Shown: positions 8,741 to 17,750, counted from the first letter of the stretch. The stretch is 53,706 nt of DNA from Bacteroidota bacterium (GCA_030706455.1 JAUZOL010000006.1:1-53706), one strand, 5' to 3'. A program made the numbers and translations. The notes: generated from the letters alone by a model not told the origin.

Positions 8741-9337
8741 TTAAAACTTCACATTCAGCCCAATTTCATAACCAGATTGTTTGAAATCAGTTACATATTT
8801 GGCCGAAACTCCAATATCGTAATAGTAAATACCTCCACCTGCGCCCCAATATCCAAGTGAGTTATACGATCCTGTAAGAAATGGCGTAAATACCCGTTTC
8901 TTTTCTACTGTAGTCACTTTATGCATCGGGGTAAAGTCATAACTCAGTTTTTGAAGTAAGTTGTATTGTACGTCAGCGGAGATGGTTAATTTGCCATCTT
9001 CATTGTCGAACAGTTGTTTTCGATAGCTGTTCTTTGTAATATAATTATGGATAATCTTGGCCGTATCAACTATCATGTAAACCTTTTTGTAAACAATTGA
9101 ATCGTGTTTTACTTTGATTGTTTCTGGTTTCATAGGTAAATTAGGACTATCCGGTATCTCCGAACTAATAGGAGTTATCTGATCTGCATAAAGCGTATCA
9201 TGTACCGTTGTACCTGGCACATTTACCGTTTTTGTAATTACGTTACTGTTGCTTCTTCCGGCAAAAAAACCGATAGCAAGCAACAATATAGATGCTATCA
9301 AAATTGGTTTCCAGTATTGTATCAATATTTTTTTCAT
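8741..9337 (-). CDS. Membrane-anchored protein ending the lysis cassette; spanin candidate
   Basis: I do not recognise a characterised family. Of 198 residues, the N-terminus has a short basic segment and one transmembrane helix (about residues 11-27, 'PILIASILLLAIGFFAG'), then a polar stretch rich in Pro/Thr/Lys, then a C-terminal part with alternating aromatic strands such as 'AGGGIYYYDIGVSAKY' and a final Phe. A protein fixed in the inner membrane, spanning the periplasm and ending in beta strands typical of outer-membrane proteins would suit a one-protein spanin. The last position after holin-like and lysozyme genes fits that, but this is an inference. Confidence 0.5.
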   Translation of the reverse strand: MKKILIQYWKPILIASILLLAIGFFAGRSNSNVITKTVNVPGTTVHDTLYADQITPISSEIPDSPNLPMKPETIKVKHDSIVYKKVYMIVDTAKIIHNYITKNSYRKQLFDNEDGKLTISADVQYNLLQKLSYDFTPMHKVTTVEKKRVFTPFLTGSYNSLGYWGAGGGIYYYDIGVSAKYVTDFKQSGYEIGLNVKF

Positions 9338-9348
9338 AGGTTGTATTA

Positions 9349-9843
9349 TTAGTTGAAAAATTTCAATTTACCCGTAGTGAATAAAAGTGCCTCCGTTTTA
9401 CGCCTGGCAACCAATCCGGGTAAAGGTTTTCGGCTGCCTAGGCCAGTAATGTAGTGAGACGTCCACCAAGACGACAAAGCAGGCGAATTAGTGTTGATCA
9501 GTTTAGTAAGCGTCTCAGAATATCCGCAGTTATAGTAAAAAGATCGGAGAGCTTCTCGCTGGTAGTCTGTCAACGTAATTGTTACCTTACGAGCTATCAG
9601 CAAATCAACAGAATGAAGATCAATAGCTAATTGCTTGTCAGCGTCTTCGAGTGTGTGTATTTTTGACAACTTATAAGCCAATGCTTTATTTGCAATTCCT
9701 TTTACAAAATTGCCTTTGCTATCGGTGATGGCGTGCCCCCAGCCGTCCGTCCAGATGCCTACAGGGTCCATTTTTGGTTGTAAGCCAGCCTCTGACATAT
9801 CACCATCATGAACCCCCTCGTAATGTTTTTCAATTTCGTACAT
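9349..9843 (-). CDS. Phage lysozyme (GH24-type endolysin)
   Basis: GH24 muramidases hydrolyse the MurNAc-GlcNAc bond of peptidoglycan. The family's Glu-Asp-Thr triad can be placed at Glu9 ('EKHYEGVH'), Asp26 and Thr32 ('DPVGIWTDGWGH'). Between Glu and Asp there are more residues than in T4 lysozyme, a local insertion. Further matches are 'LTDYQREALRSFYYNCG' and 'GLVARRKTEALLF'. There is no signal peptide, so release depends on a holin. It lies 8 bp after the likely holin gene and 12 bp before the spanin-like gene. Confidence 0.9.
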   Translation of the reverse strand: MYEIEKHYEGVHDGDMSEAGLQPKMDPVGIWTDGWGHAITDSKGNFVKGIANKALAYKLSKIHTLEDADKQLAIDLHSVDLLIARKVTITLTDYQREALRSFYYNCGYSETLTKLINTNSPALSSWWTSHYITGLGSRKPLPGLVARRKTEALLFTTGKLKFFN

Positions 9844-9850
9844 AATTCAA

Positions 9851-10306
9851 TTACTTAGTGTGGTATTCTGGCAAATCAATATCGAAATGCCTTTCAACTT
9901 TGCTTACTAAAATTCGTTGAGCGATAATAGCCCATTTAGCCTCATTCAGAGAGCTTTCATTTTCAAGCATAGAAACTATTTCAACAAAGACAAAAGCGCC
10001 TGCAACAGCCCTTACAGCCCACATATCTATAGAATCTCTGATAATGTGGTAATCTATGAGATAAGCCAACAGCAATAAACATGAGATCTTGATTAAAGTA
10101 TCAAAAATCTTTTTGGCTTTTACGCTCCTGAATTTTCCGGTGCCGGCATTTAGTTTTTCTTTTACTCGCTTTGACAATCGCTTAGCCGTCCAGCAATCAA
10201 ATAAGATTGCCAATGCCGCAATTATGAGTATAGGAACAACCGGCATGAAGAAATTCAAAATAGCTCCCGCAAAAGCCAAAATGGTTTTATATTGCTGTTG
10301 ACTCAT
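9851..10306 (-). CDS. Phage holin-like membrane protein
   Basis: Of 151 residues, the N-terminal half has hydrophobic segments near residues 8-35 ('ILAFAGAILNFFMP', 'PILIIAALAILFDCW'), then a basic loop, then two further segments near 70-85 and 95-112. The layout 'DCWTAKRLSKRVKEK' after the second segment resembles the holin family of Cph1/phi29 type that lets endolysin reach the wall. Next to the lysozyme gene, holin is the most likely role. Family membership is from memory. Confidence 0.75.
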   Translation of the reverse strand: MSQQQYKTILAFAGAILNFFMPVVPILIIAALAILFDCWTAKRLSKRVKEKLNAGTGKFRSVKAKKIFDTLIKISCLLLLAYLIDYHIIRDSIDMWAVRAVAGAFVFVEIVSMLENESSLNEAKWAIIAQRILVSKVERHFDIDLPEYHTK

Positions 10307-10317
10307 TTCAGTAAGAT

Positions 10318-10563
10318 TTATTTCGGTTCGTTATCTTTGTAGTTCCGAACGCTTCTTTTGCTAAACTGCTCGGAGGTAATCATGCCTCCAAAAACCAAAA
10401 GCCCGTAAAATACGTCGTCCCAAATGTCCGGCTTAATGGTCAGGCCAAAGCAACTCCCAACGGCCATAAAAACAAATAAAGCCAAAATGATAAAGGCGAT
10501 TCCTCTTTTGCTGCTTCCGTTGCCGCTAACATCGGAAAGCATCTGATAAATAATTGTTTTCAT
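10318..10563 (-). CDS. Small two-helix membrane protein of the lysis region
   Basis: 81 residues with two hydrophobic helices ('GIAFIILALFVFMAVGSCF' and 'VFYGLLVFGGMITS') joined by a short loop with 'KPDIWDD', and a charged tail. I do not recognise the family with certainty. Size and topology fit a holin or antiholin that could act with the larger holin-like protein 12 bp downstream. Confidence 0.6.
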   Translation of the reverse strand: MKTIIYQMLSDVSGNGSSKRGIAFIILALFVFMAVGSCFGLTIKPDIWDDVFYGLLVFGGMITSEQFSKRSVRNYKDNEPK

Positions 10564-10564
10564 A

Positions 10565-10810
10565 TCAGTAAATTATAGTTGTTAAAAATCCAATTAAAGC
10601 CCCCGTAATAGTAGCAACTGAATCCCATATATCGCACGTGTGTTTATCGGCATGTAGCCTGTCATATATCTCTTTCGCAACTGATAGAATAATAGCTGCT
10701 ATCAAACCTTCGTGCCTGAATGGCCACTGCAAAATTACAGTAACAAAAAAGCCTACAAGGAAATGCAACGCCTTATCCATTTCGAGCAATTTAAGTATCT
10801 TTTCTATCAT
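10565..10810 (-). CDS. Small membrane protein with VanZ/DUF2279-like pattern
   Basis: 81 residues with 'DKALHFLVGFFVTVIL', then 'LSVAKEIYDRLHADKHTCD' and 'WDSVATITGALIGFLTTI'. The order Asp-x3-His-Phe-x2-Gly, Lys-Glu-x2-Asp, Asp-x-Gly-rich helix recalls the DUF2279/VanZ-like group of membrane proteins. The function is unknown; being encoded among lysis genes makes a role in lysis possible. It overlaps the end of the tail-fibre gene start-to-stop (ATGA at 10807-10810). Confidence 0.6.
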   Translation of the reverse strand: MIEKILKLLEMDKALHFLVGFFVTVILQWPFRHEGLIAAIILSVAKEIYDRLHADKHTCDIWDSVATITGALIGFLTTIIY

Positions 10811-13641
10811 GGAATAACAGCTTTGAAGTGTATATTAAAGTTTACCGTACCAGTTTCATAAGTGATGTCTAAAATTGGTTGCGGCTGATTGTTAGTGCCT
10901 TTAACTACACTTCCAGCGGTCTGGTATCCAGAACCTCCTAAAGAACCTACCCCAGATACCGCATTGGCAGTTTCTCCCCCTGGCAACGTAACGTAAAAGG
11001 TGCAAGAGGCGTAGCCATTTATTTCAGTCAAAGTTCCTGATATATCTATATCATAGACATTGCCTGTTCGCGTATAAATGGCCGATGTGGTTGTCACGTT
11101 AGAGCACCCCAAAAGAGTTGAGTAAGTTGGCGTGTAGGTACCAGAATCGACTACCTTGCCCCAATTGGCATTACCAGAGGCGTCGGATGTTAATACCTTA
11201 TTTACTGCTGCTCCGGTAGATATAGTCAAAGATGTCGCTTTAGCCGCCGTTCCGTCAATACTAACGCCGGTAAGAGTTTGGGAGGCAGACGATCTATTAA
11301 GAGCTATAGCCGTAGTACCGATATAAGCAGAGCTGTTTGCTAACACGGAGCTCGGTATTGTACCGGATAGATTTCCAGCGGTAGTATAGAATGAACCATG
11401 TTGTCCATCCAGTAAATCTGCATTCAAATTTGCGTTAAGCGTGGTTGATGCAATAGAAAATGGAGCCGTGCCTGTTGCTAAAGTAGATATTATCTGCCCA
11501 TTCCACGTAAATGAGCCTGTTTTTGCCATCGTACCTAATGTCGTTACGGTTGTCCCGTCGTATGTTCTGAACTTAATATTAGCCTGTCCTCCTCCAACGC
11601 CAGAATCGTATCGTGAAGTTAACAATACACTTCCGTCATCTCCGCCCCCTTTATTGGTTCCAGGGAGAATTATATAGCCACCCAAGGCCAAACTACCAAT
11701 GGACGGCTGGTCTGTATTTGAAGAATGAGCAATCCCCCCTGCTATCTTAGCAGTGCCGTTAATCCATAAGTTAGCAGTTTGAGATGAACTATTTTGATTT
11801 TGTATCGCATCCGTTATTCCATAGGCACTTAGGGTAGTCGGATTGGTTCCTGATGTCACTCGCCCTTTCGCATCTACCGTTACAGATTTATAAGTGCCAG
11901 CTGTAACGCCGCTATTCGCAAGAGTGGTTGTTATCGCCGTCGCTCCACTACCGGTAACATCCCCTGATAGTGTTACAGTTTGGTTTCCTGTTAAATACGT
12001 ATTGCCATCTATACTTCCGTTTGCTTTTAGAAATTGAGAAGCGGTACCAGTTGGGGTTGCAAATGAGCTGGCCTTTAATGACGTATTAAAGATGCTTGTC
12101 CCATCCGCATTTAAATGTAGTTGAAAATTTGACCCTGATATTAGTTTTCCGAGTTTTAAGTCTTGGTAATTTGCACCGTCATACGCCAATACCCTAGCAC
12201 CATAAGTGGGAGATACGTAATTTGCCACATAGGTACCTAATCCAGTAGGAAAAGTCCCGGCTTGTCCATAAAAGATGCCCCCTGATGAAGATTGCACCCC
12301 AGAAGCAATTAAGCCATTCGTAAAGGTTTTGACTCCGGCAAAACTTTGATCTGCTGTAGACATGTAACCAGAAATACCGGATGTAGCCGCGGGTATGGAC
12401 AAGACTCCTGTGTTTGAATTATATGACAACACACTCCCAGCAACAGATAACGCAGATCTAGCATGTGCATCTGTGTAGTATTTGTTTATTCCTTCTGTAA
12501 TATCTGTCGTCGAGAGAGTGACTATTCCCTGCTTTCCATTCACCGATCGAACGTTAGTGCCAGAAGGTACGACCTCCCACCCATTTGTACCTTTTGCCAC
12601 GAAATCACGGTTATAAAACACGTCGTTACGCCCAAACCTGTTAGCAATAACAGAATCCACAAGCATTGAAATTTCATAAACTTGTCCGACTTGTCCGACC
12701 GAGTTGCTAAGAGTTGGTGTATTGGTTTGAGCATCCCACACCCCTATGTATTGCATGACGGCAGAAGGTAATAGATTAACAGGAACTTTACCTCCGGCAT
12801 CCAAACCGGCGTATCCGTTTGCAGCATTTTTATTTGCTGAATTCTCTGGCGTGTATCCTAAAGCCGTTGTAACTTGAGAACCAGTAATTCCAGTTAAGTA
12901 TCCCTTACCTGCTACGTAGCTCTTTACTCGTGAAGAGTCCATTTTCCCAGTCCATGATGCTGCTTGTGAATCTGTAGGTATTAGAAATCCAGATGCTACA
13001 TTTGTCGTTAATGTATATGTATTCGTTGATTTAAAGGAACTTGTAACCAATCCACCTCCAATCGTCGAAAACACAATATTATCAATCGCCCCGATTTCAA
13101 GGGGGGTATACGTTGGTTTTGTCGCCGATTTGGCCCAGGCATACACATCAGAAGCCGGAAGAGAAGTAGGCATTGTCGCTAATGATTTATCACCTCGAAT
13201 ATATTGATATATTGTACCGGTTGAAATTAAATTTTCTTTTCCATTTAACGCCGTCTGCGTAGCCGTACTGATTGGCTTAGTCGCGTCACTTGTGTTATCA
13301 ACATTGCTAAGCCCCACCGTGCTCTTGTCGATCAGGATGTCTCCTGATGTCATGTTGACTGTGCGAACGTATTTTGTAGAATTTGGCAGCCACCTGTGGG
13401 AAGTGTCCGCAATTGCCAGTTTTGTTTTGATACGATTGTCCAAAGAAGTAGTATCTATTTTGATAGACGCGATGGCTTTTCGTTGTCCGTTTCCAAGCTG
13501 AACGCTATCGCCATTACTTCCGGTAACCTGAAAGTATTTTCCAACGGCACCTGATGTAAATAACGTAGGTGACTTTTGAGGCGTTTGAGCCAAAATAAGC
13601 AGCGATATTGCTGCAAATAAGAAGAATAATTGTTTTTTCAT
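10807..13641 (-). CDS. Long tail-fibre/receptor-binding protein with signal-peptide-like N-terminus
   Basis: 944 residues, rich in Ser, Thr, Gly and Asn, with repeats typical of tail fibres: 'SGVTAGTYKSVTVDAKGRV', 'LLDGQHGSFYTTAGNLSG', and 'TTALGYTPEN'. Such fibres bind the host surface. There is no C-terminal chaperone domain that I recognise. The oddity is the first 18 residues, MKKQLFFLFAAISLLILA, a convincing Sec signal peptide followed by Gln; tail fibres assemble in the cytoplasm. It is encoded between tail-tip genes and the lysis cassette, and its stop overlaps the next start. Confidence 0.85.
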   Translation of the reverse strand: MKKQLFFLFAAISLLILAQTPQKSPTLFTSGAVGKYFQVTGSNGDSVQLGNGQRKAIASIKIDTTSLDNRIKTKLAIADTSHRWLPNSTKYVRTVNMTSGDILIDKSTVGLSNVDNTSDATKPISTATQTALNGKENLISTGTIYQYIRGDKSLATMPTSLPASDVYAWAKSATKPTYTPLEIGAIDNIVFSTIGGGLVTSSFKSTNTYTLTTNVASGFLIPTDSQAASWTGKMDSSRVKSYVAGKGYLTGITGSQVTTALGYTPENSANKNAANGYAGLDAGGKVPVNLLPSAVMQYIGVWDAQTNTPTLSNSVGQVGQVYEISMLVDSVIANRFGRNDVFYNRDFVAKGTNGWEVVPSGTNVRSVNGKQGIVTLSTTDITEGINKYYTDAHARSALSVAGSVLSYNSNTGVLSIPAATSGISGYMSTADQSFAGVKTFTNGLIASGVQSSSGGIFYGQAGTFPTGLGTYVANYVSPTYGARVLAYDGANYQDLKLGKLISGSNFQLHLNADGTSIFNTSLKASSFATPTGTASQFLKANGSIDGNTYLTGNQTVTLSGDVTGSGATAITTTLANSGVTAGTYKSVTVDAKGRVTSGTNPTTLSAYGITDAIQNQNSSSQTANLWINGTAKIAGGIAHSSNTDQPSIGSLALGGYIILPGTNKGGGDDGSVLLTSRYDSGVGGGQANIKFRTYDGTTVTTLGTMAKTGSFTWNGQIISTLATGTAPFSIASTTLNANLNADLLDGQHGSFYTTAGNLSGTIPSSVLANSSAYIGTTAIALNRSSASQTLTGVSIDGTAAKATSLTISTGAAVNKVLTSDASGNANWGKVVDSGTYTPTYSTLLGCSNVTTTSAIYTRTGNVYDIDISGTLTEINGYASCTFYVTLPGGETANAVSGVGSLGGSGYQTAGSVVKGTNNQPQPILDITYETGTVNFNIHFKAVIP

Positions 13642-14036
13642 TATATATTCAATTTTACAATTTGTACTTTAATTGATCCTTCACCTGTCATATTTACAGT
13701 TAAATTCCCAGCTTCGGTATAACTTAAATTTGCCGGTATTGGATACCATTTCAAACCGGTAAGATCACCTGTGTCGGCTTCCGGTATATTAACAGTAGGA
13801 TTTCCGGTAAGAAAAATCACATTGATTTCACTTATGTATGTGCCGGCAGGTATTGGAATGATAGTGTCTGCCGTCAGGGTTGGAGCGGAAACCAACATGT
13901 AAGGCAATTCCTCTTTAATCACCATATCATTTATTATCTGTTCTTCTAAAGCCTGATGTTTTCCTGCATCGACGGCATTGGAAGAATTCGGATAGATAAC
14001 CGATTTCAGATAGGTTATTAACTGTGCTCTGTTCAT
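13641..14036 (-). CDS. Tail-tip associated protein of unknown function
   Basis: 131 residues. The start 'MNRAQLITYLKSVIYPNSS' followed by a helical 'GKHQALEEQIINDMV' is a pattern I recall from genes next to tail fibres in Bacteroidota prophages; the rest is beta-rich with 'PIPAGTYISEINVIFLTG'. It overlaps the fibre gene by one base and the upstream gene by four, so it probably acts together with them, perhaps as fibre adaptor. No named family. Confidence 0.6.
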   Translation of the reverse strand: MNRAQLITYLKSVIYPNSSNAVDAGKHQALEEQIINDMVIKEELPYMLVSAPTLTADTIIPIPAGTYISEINVIFLTGNPTVNIPEADTGDLTGLKWYPIPANLSYTEAGNLTVNMTGEGSIKVQIVKLNI

Positions 14037-14458
14037 ATTCTTGATATTGTCCAGGTTCCCTCAACGCTCAAATCTGCGATTTTCAAAAAAGGAGTCCATG
14101 TTTTACGGCTAAAGAGCGTACCATCGGCGCAAATAGTGCCAAATTCGGCAATAGTCAAACCATTTGCATTTGTTGATCCCAAAGTAAAATGAATTATAAT
14201 TGAATTTGGATTTGTTATTTTACTGTTAATTAATAGGTCAACTGCATCTGTTATTATTGTATCTCCTGCTGTAGGAGTTGTACCATTGCTCCCACATTGT
14301 ACTTTTACAATGTGCTTGTTAGCTATTCCAGATAATCCCGCAAACAAGGCGTTGTAGCCAGAATCTACCACAAGATTGTGCGCAGATTCTGAATGAACAA
14401 GTTCCCCATTTTTGTAAAACTTCAGTTCAAGTACTCCTTGTAGCCTCATATTTTCCAT
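14033..14458 (-). CDS. Putative tail-tip/baseplate structural protein
   Basis: 141 residues starting 'MENMRLQGVLELKFYKNGEL' and 'HNLVVDSGYNALFAGL', followed by a repeat-free beta-rich domain with 'VQCGSNGTTPTAGDT'. The 'NLVVDxG..AL..L' plus 'GxGxTPxxxxDT' layout occurs in receptor-binding or baseplate-periphery proteins of several phages. The exact role is unknown. It lies between the collar-domain and fibre-associated genes in a tightly packed run. Confidence 0.6.
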   Translation of the reverse strand: MENMRLQGVLELKFYKNGELVHSESAHNLVVDSGYNALFAGLSGIANKHIVKVQCGSNGTTPTAGDTIITDAVDLLINSKITNPNSIIIHFTLGSTNANGLTIAEFGTICADGTLFSRKTWTPFLKIADLSVEGTWTISRI

Positions 14459-14459
14459 A

Positions 14460-15050
14460 TTACCAAAGTTTTATGATTTTGTTAACTGCAATGAACGGAT
14501 GCATATTGTTATGATATTCCCCGCCTCCTATTGGCTCTGTTAGTATATTGCCTGTGAATTGAGGATTTGAACCACCCATAGCTCCAGTTCCAGAACCTCC
14601 GCTCTGTGAATGCTGTATTTTTAATTGTATATTGGGAAGTTCTGATTTTGTCAATATATGTTTTTCTTCGCCTCCTTTTTGCCCTACATTCAAAATAGTA
14701 CCCAAAGATGTAGTTCCAGCCTGTACGGTTGATCGTCCGGCCTCAACAAGCGGAATTTTGAATTTTGTAGGGTCTGTTGCATCTAACCCATAAGGAGATG
14801 AATAACCACCTAATGCGGCAAACAAATCGGCATAATCTGTAATTGAAAAACTGCTTCCATCCATAAGATGCCATCCAAATGGAATTGTCGATACAGGGCC
14901 ATACCAATCATCTGTTTTGCCAACTGGAATGTATAATGCTGAAAGCAATCTATTCAATGACTGTCGCTCTGCGGCTCCTGAAATTGCCTGAGTTCCATTA
15001 GTTGTCCAGGTTGAATCTATTAAATTTTGTAATACTAATTTTGTGTCCAT
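14460..15050 (-). CDS. Tail-collar domain protein
   Basis: 196 residues. The segment 'PFGWHLMDGSSFSITDYADL' followed by 'LFAALGGYSSPYG' and 'FKIPLVEAGRSTVQAG' is the Phage_Tail_Collar pattern (PxGWxxcDGxxxxxxxYxxLFaxlG...FxlPdlrgR). The C-terminal 'HNNMHPFIAVNKIIKLW' matches the family's conserved end (MqPYiavny.I). Proteins with this domain sit at the tail tip or on short fibres. It follows gpI, where P2-like phages carry fibre genes. Confidence 0.88.
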   Translation of the reverse strand: MDTKLVLQNLIDSTWTTNGTQAISGAAERQSLNRLLSALYIPVGKTDDWYGPVSTIPFGWHLMDGSSFSITDYADLFAALGGYSSPYGLDATDPTKFKIPLVEAGRSTVQAGTTSLGTILNVGQKGGEEKHILTKSELPNIQLKIQHSQSGGSGTGAMGGSNPQFTGNILTEPIGGGEYHNNMHPFIAVNKIIKLW

Positions 15051-15052
15051 AT

Positions 15053-15637
15053 TTAGGATATTAAATGGTCGTTATTATGATCGCTATTAAAATCTCCACC
15101 TGATAATTGTAAATCATCATCGAGTGATAGCGAATCATCGAGGTCAATTCCAAAATATACCTCTACCAAAATACTGCGGGCATTTTTATAATAACCAATA
15201 AATGATTTCAGCATGGTAAGGCTGTTTTTGCCTATTTTACCCAAATCTGTAGGTGTTAATTCTACGCTGAAAGCGCACCACACCGGATCGCCACCCGGAA
15301 CCAGCGGCACATTTTCATTAATAGCTTTAGGAATAAAACCGATAATCTTACATGCTTTGTTTATCCCCCAAATTGTGCCTATATTTCTGTGAAGCTGAAT
15401 GGCATTTTTAATCAATTCACGCTGATCTGAAATGGTTGCACACTGATCAAATCCTTTGAACCCGTCAACGTCAAATTGTTTTGCCAGCAATGGTAAAGCC
15501 GATTTATCCACACAATCGACCAGATAAACCATCATCGGAGCTAAATCGATATTATCAAACCGGTCGGAGATAATTTTATCGAAAACCCCTAACCGGCTGT
15601 CGGCTATTGCCGATGATATCAATTTACGATTAGCCAT
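15053..15637 (-). CDS. Baseplate tail protein I (gpI-like)
   Basis: 194 residues. 'LLAKQFDVDGFKGFD' and 'HRNIGTIWGINKACKIIGF' match the P2 gpI family pattern in which the protein binds gpJ at the edge of the baseplate. Its place directly after the gpJ-like gene, which it overlaps by 8 bp, supports the call. The Asp-rich C-terminus (DLDDSLSLDDDLQLSGGD) is unusual and could fold only when assembled. Confidence 0.85.
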   Translation of the reverse strand: MANRKLISSAIADSRLGVFDKIISDRFDNIDLAPMMVYLVDCVDKSALPLLAKQFDVDGFKGFDQCATISDQRELIKNAIQLHRNIGTIWGINKACKIIGFIPKAINENVPLVPGGDPVWCAFSVELTPTDLGKIGKNSLTMLKSFIGYYKNARSILVEVYFGIDLDDSLSLDDDLQLSGGDFNSDHNNDHLIS

Positions 15638-16910
15638 TGTTCGATCCGGTTATATTGATTGTGATACCTCCTGTTTCCATTTTTGCCACCTGCCATGAGT
15701 TAACTACCAGATTTCGACCGGTGAGCGTTCCGGTTGTAGGTACTATCGTTGCTGTAAGGTCATAAACGCCATCTATTCGGCAAATAGACTCTATATAGGT
15801 AGCCACAATGTCAAGTCCTAATGCCGATTGTTTGGCAATGGCAAAATCGTTGATAATTGTGTAAAGTGAACTGGTAAGATCAGAACCAACAGTATCGGGT
15901 TTCTTTACAACATCGAGCACAATAGAATATTTCTGTTCACTTGGAGTTTTTACGCAAACCACATCCGTAAGTGGCCGAACATTTGTGCTTGAAAGAACGT
16001 TTAAAATTTTGGCATTTATAGCCGATGTTGGCAAAGCACCATTATCGAGCAACGAGAACACATGCACTTCTCCAGGCTTTATCCAGTGATCATTATCCAA
16101 AATAGGGTCCACACCCGTGCATGGTACAATGTTTACGGCAAAAACGCCATTTTTTATTACTACATTTCCAAAAACATACGGGGTATCTGGATCATAAGCC
16201 GAATAATTAGAAATAGGCATAAAATCGTTGAAAGTAGCTATTGCCACATCAGCAATCAGCGCGCTGGCCGATTTTGCCCAATAGATATAGGCATTTGTGC
16301 TTCCTGCTACGCTGAATTTCGAAGTTGCCAGTTTTACGCGTGCTCTCAACTCATCGTCGCTTTCTTCAGTAGAGCCTCCTGCCGTGATGTCAGTATTCGC
16401 CACAGAACTAATATATGCGTAAGGGTCCATCAACGTTTGCACATCGCCTATTGCATAGCCGTTTCCGTTTGATCCGGTAGTCTGACAGGTAGCCGTAACT
16501 GTCACTGTGTTTATTCCAACAGGCACCACCACATCATCGTCTGTCGAGAATATCACTTCTCCATCGGTACTAGCTACTCGTGTACCGAGCGGAATAGTAA
16601 CCAGCAAATGGCCTGGAACAATATTAAATTGCAAGGTGCAAACAGCACCGGTAGCGGCCAGTCGGGTGATATTGAATAATGCGGCAATATAATCAAGCAC
16701 CGGAGCGGTGGAGAAATCAACTAACATGGATAATCCGGCAGCATTGATACGGTTTTTTGTCAGAACTTCCCGATAAGCAATAGCCGAAGCAATTGAGTAT
16801 TCAGGTTGTGCCGGTTCAATCGTTTTGCCGGTTAGCAACTGAAAATCGGAAAGAATATCGGCCAGAATCGTTGCCGGATCTACATTAACAAAAGTCGGAT
16901 TAGTTGCCAT
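15630..16910 (-). CDS. Baseplate J-like wedge protein (gpJ)
   Basis: 426 residues with the Baseplate_J pattern: 'YREVLTKNRINAAGLSMLVD' near the N-terminus, then 'GTRVASTDGEVIFSTDDD' and 'DITAGGSTEESDDELRARVK'. In P2 and T4 the homologous wedge protein joins the central hub to fibre-bearing parts. The start (ATG at 16910) is one base from the stop of the gp25-like gene. Confidence 0.92.
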   Translation of the reverse strand: MATNPTFVNVDPATILADILSDFQLLTGKTIEPAQPEYSIASAIAYREVLTKNRINAAGLSMLVDFSTAPVLDYIAALFNITRLAATGAVCTLQFNIVPGHLLVTIPLGTRVASTDGEVIFSTDDDVVVPVGINTVTVTATCQTTGSNGNGYAIGDVQTLMDPYAYISSVANTDITAGGSTEESDDELRARVKLATSKFSVAGSTNAYIYWAKSASALIADVAIATFNDFMPISNYSAYDPDTPYVFGNVVIKNGVFAVNIVPCTGVDPILDNDHWIKPGEVHVFSLLDNGALPTSAINAKILNVLSSTNVRPLTDVVCVKTPSEQKYSIVLDVVKKPDTVGSDLTSSLYTIINDFAIAKQSALGLDIVATYIESICRIDGVYDLTATIVPTTGTLTGRNLVVNSWQVAKMETGGITINITGSNNG

Positions 16911-17327
16911 TTAGCTATATTGTTTATCGTTATAATCTTCGCTGTAACTGCGCATTGTTGTAGTTGTGTCTACTGTACCAAGTTGTGCGATAGTTAATGT
17001 CGCCTCAACTACCGTGTTCGTCGCCTTGTAAATTCCTAAGATGCTTACCTTTATATTGTTGTTATCTCCAACCACCGGTTTAACTTGCGAAATAGAGCAT
17101 CGCGGTTCCCATTTTTCAAGGTCTTTTATAATCTGAGCCGAAAAATCACCGCCGAAACTGTTATTCGGACGGTCGAGATACTGATAAATATCACTTCCAA
17201 ATCCGGGTCGAAGCGGATCGCTACCAGGCACCGTGTGAAGAATGATATACCAGCTTTGCGCTATATCATTGATCCCCTCAACGGAAGCCCCTAAAGTGTT
17301 TATATCTATGCTGCTATCACCGTTCAT
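16911..17327 (-). CDS. Baseplate wedge protein, gpW/gp25 type
   Basis: 138 residues with 'IILHTVPGSDPLRPGFGSDI' and 'YQYLDRPNN', the motif of the T4 gp25/P2 gpW family (L.T..ger.....fG..l..ll.e). It nucleates sheath assembly from the baseplate. It lies directly before gpJ, as in P2. Overlaps the upstream small gene by four bases. Confidence 0.9.
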   Translation of the reverse strand: MNGDSSIDINTLGASVEGINDIAQSWYIILHTVPGSDPLRPGFGSDIYQYLDRPNNSFGGDFSAQIIKDLEKWEPRCSISQVKPVVGDNNNIKVSILGIYKATNTVVEATLTIAQLGTVDTTTTMRSYSEDYNDKQYS

Positions 17328-17554
17328 TTTGTTACTGTTAATCCGATTGTACCAGCTACCGGATAAGATCCGGCTGTTAAACCACTCGTATATGTTGCCG
17401 ATTCTATTCCTCTTTTAATTGCATCGCCTACTTTATCAGCCAACTGCGTTGCAAACTGATCTATCGCCGTATCCTGATCACCGGTATAATTTTTCAATTC
17501 GTTCAGAATTGTTTTTATATCGTTTTTTAGTGTTGTGTTTGCTTCAATTGCCAT
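17324..17554 (-). CDS. Small baseplate-region protein, unknown
   Basis: 76 residues, with a helical N-terminal half ('TTLKNDIKTILNELKNYTGD') and a Gly/Thr-rich end ('TSGLTAGSYPVAGTIGLTV'). No recognised family. Its stop overlaps the gp25-like start (ATGA-type), so it belongs to the baseplate operon, and it may be a small structural or chaperone protein. Confidence 0.6.
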   Translation of the reverse strand: MAIEANTTLKNDIKTILNELKNYTGDQDTAIDQFATQLADKVGDAIKRGIESATYTSGLTAGSYPVAGTIGLTVTK

Positions 17555-17565
17555 GATTTATAATA

Positions 17566-17748
17566 TTAAGGCATTAATTCATCAGCTGCATTTTCTAAAC
17601 TATCTCCTACTGATTTTATAAGTTTTTCAGTAGCTTTCACCTCTCCACCTGTTGCAATATTTACTAAATCACTTCCAACTGCTAATGGAGTGGCTACTAC
17701 TTTTACAGCTGCACTTGCTACGTCCCCAAAAAATCCAAATAGTCCCAT
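17566..17748 (-). CDS. Small amphipathic protein between gpV and gp25
   Basis: 60 residues, start MGLFGFFGDVASAAVKVV, rich in Ala, Val and Gly and ending in an acidic helix ('GDSLENAADELMP'). The hydrophobic first half could be a membrane-active or buried segment. No family recognised. It starts two bases after the spike gene stops, which suggests translation with it. Confidence 0.55.
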   Translation of the reverse strand: MGLFGFFGDVASAAVKVVATPLAVGSDLVNIATGGEVKATEKLIKSVGDSLENAADELMP

Positions 17749-17750
17749 AA

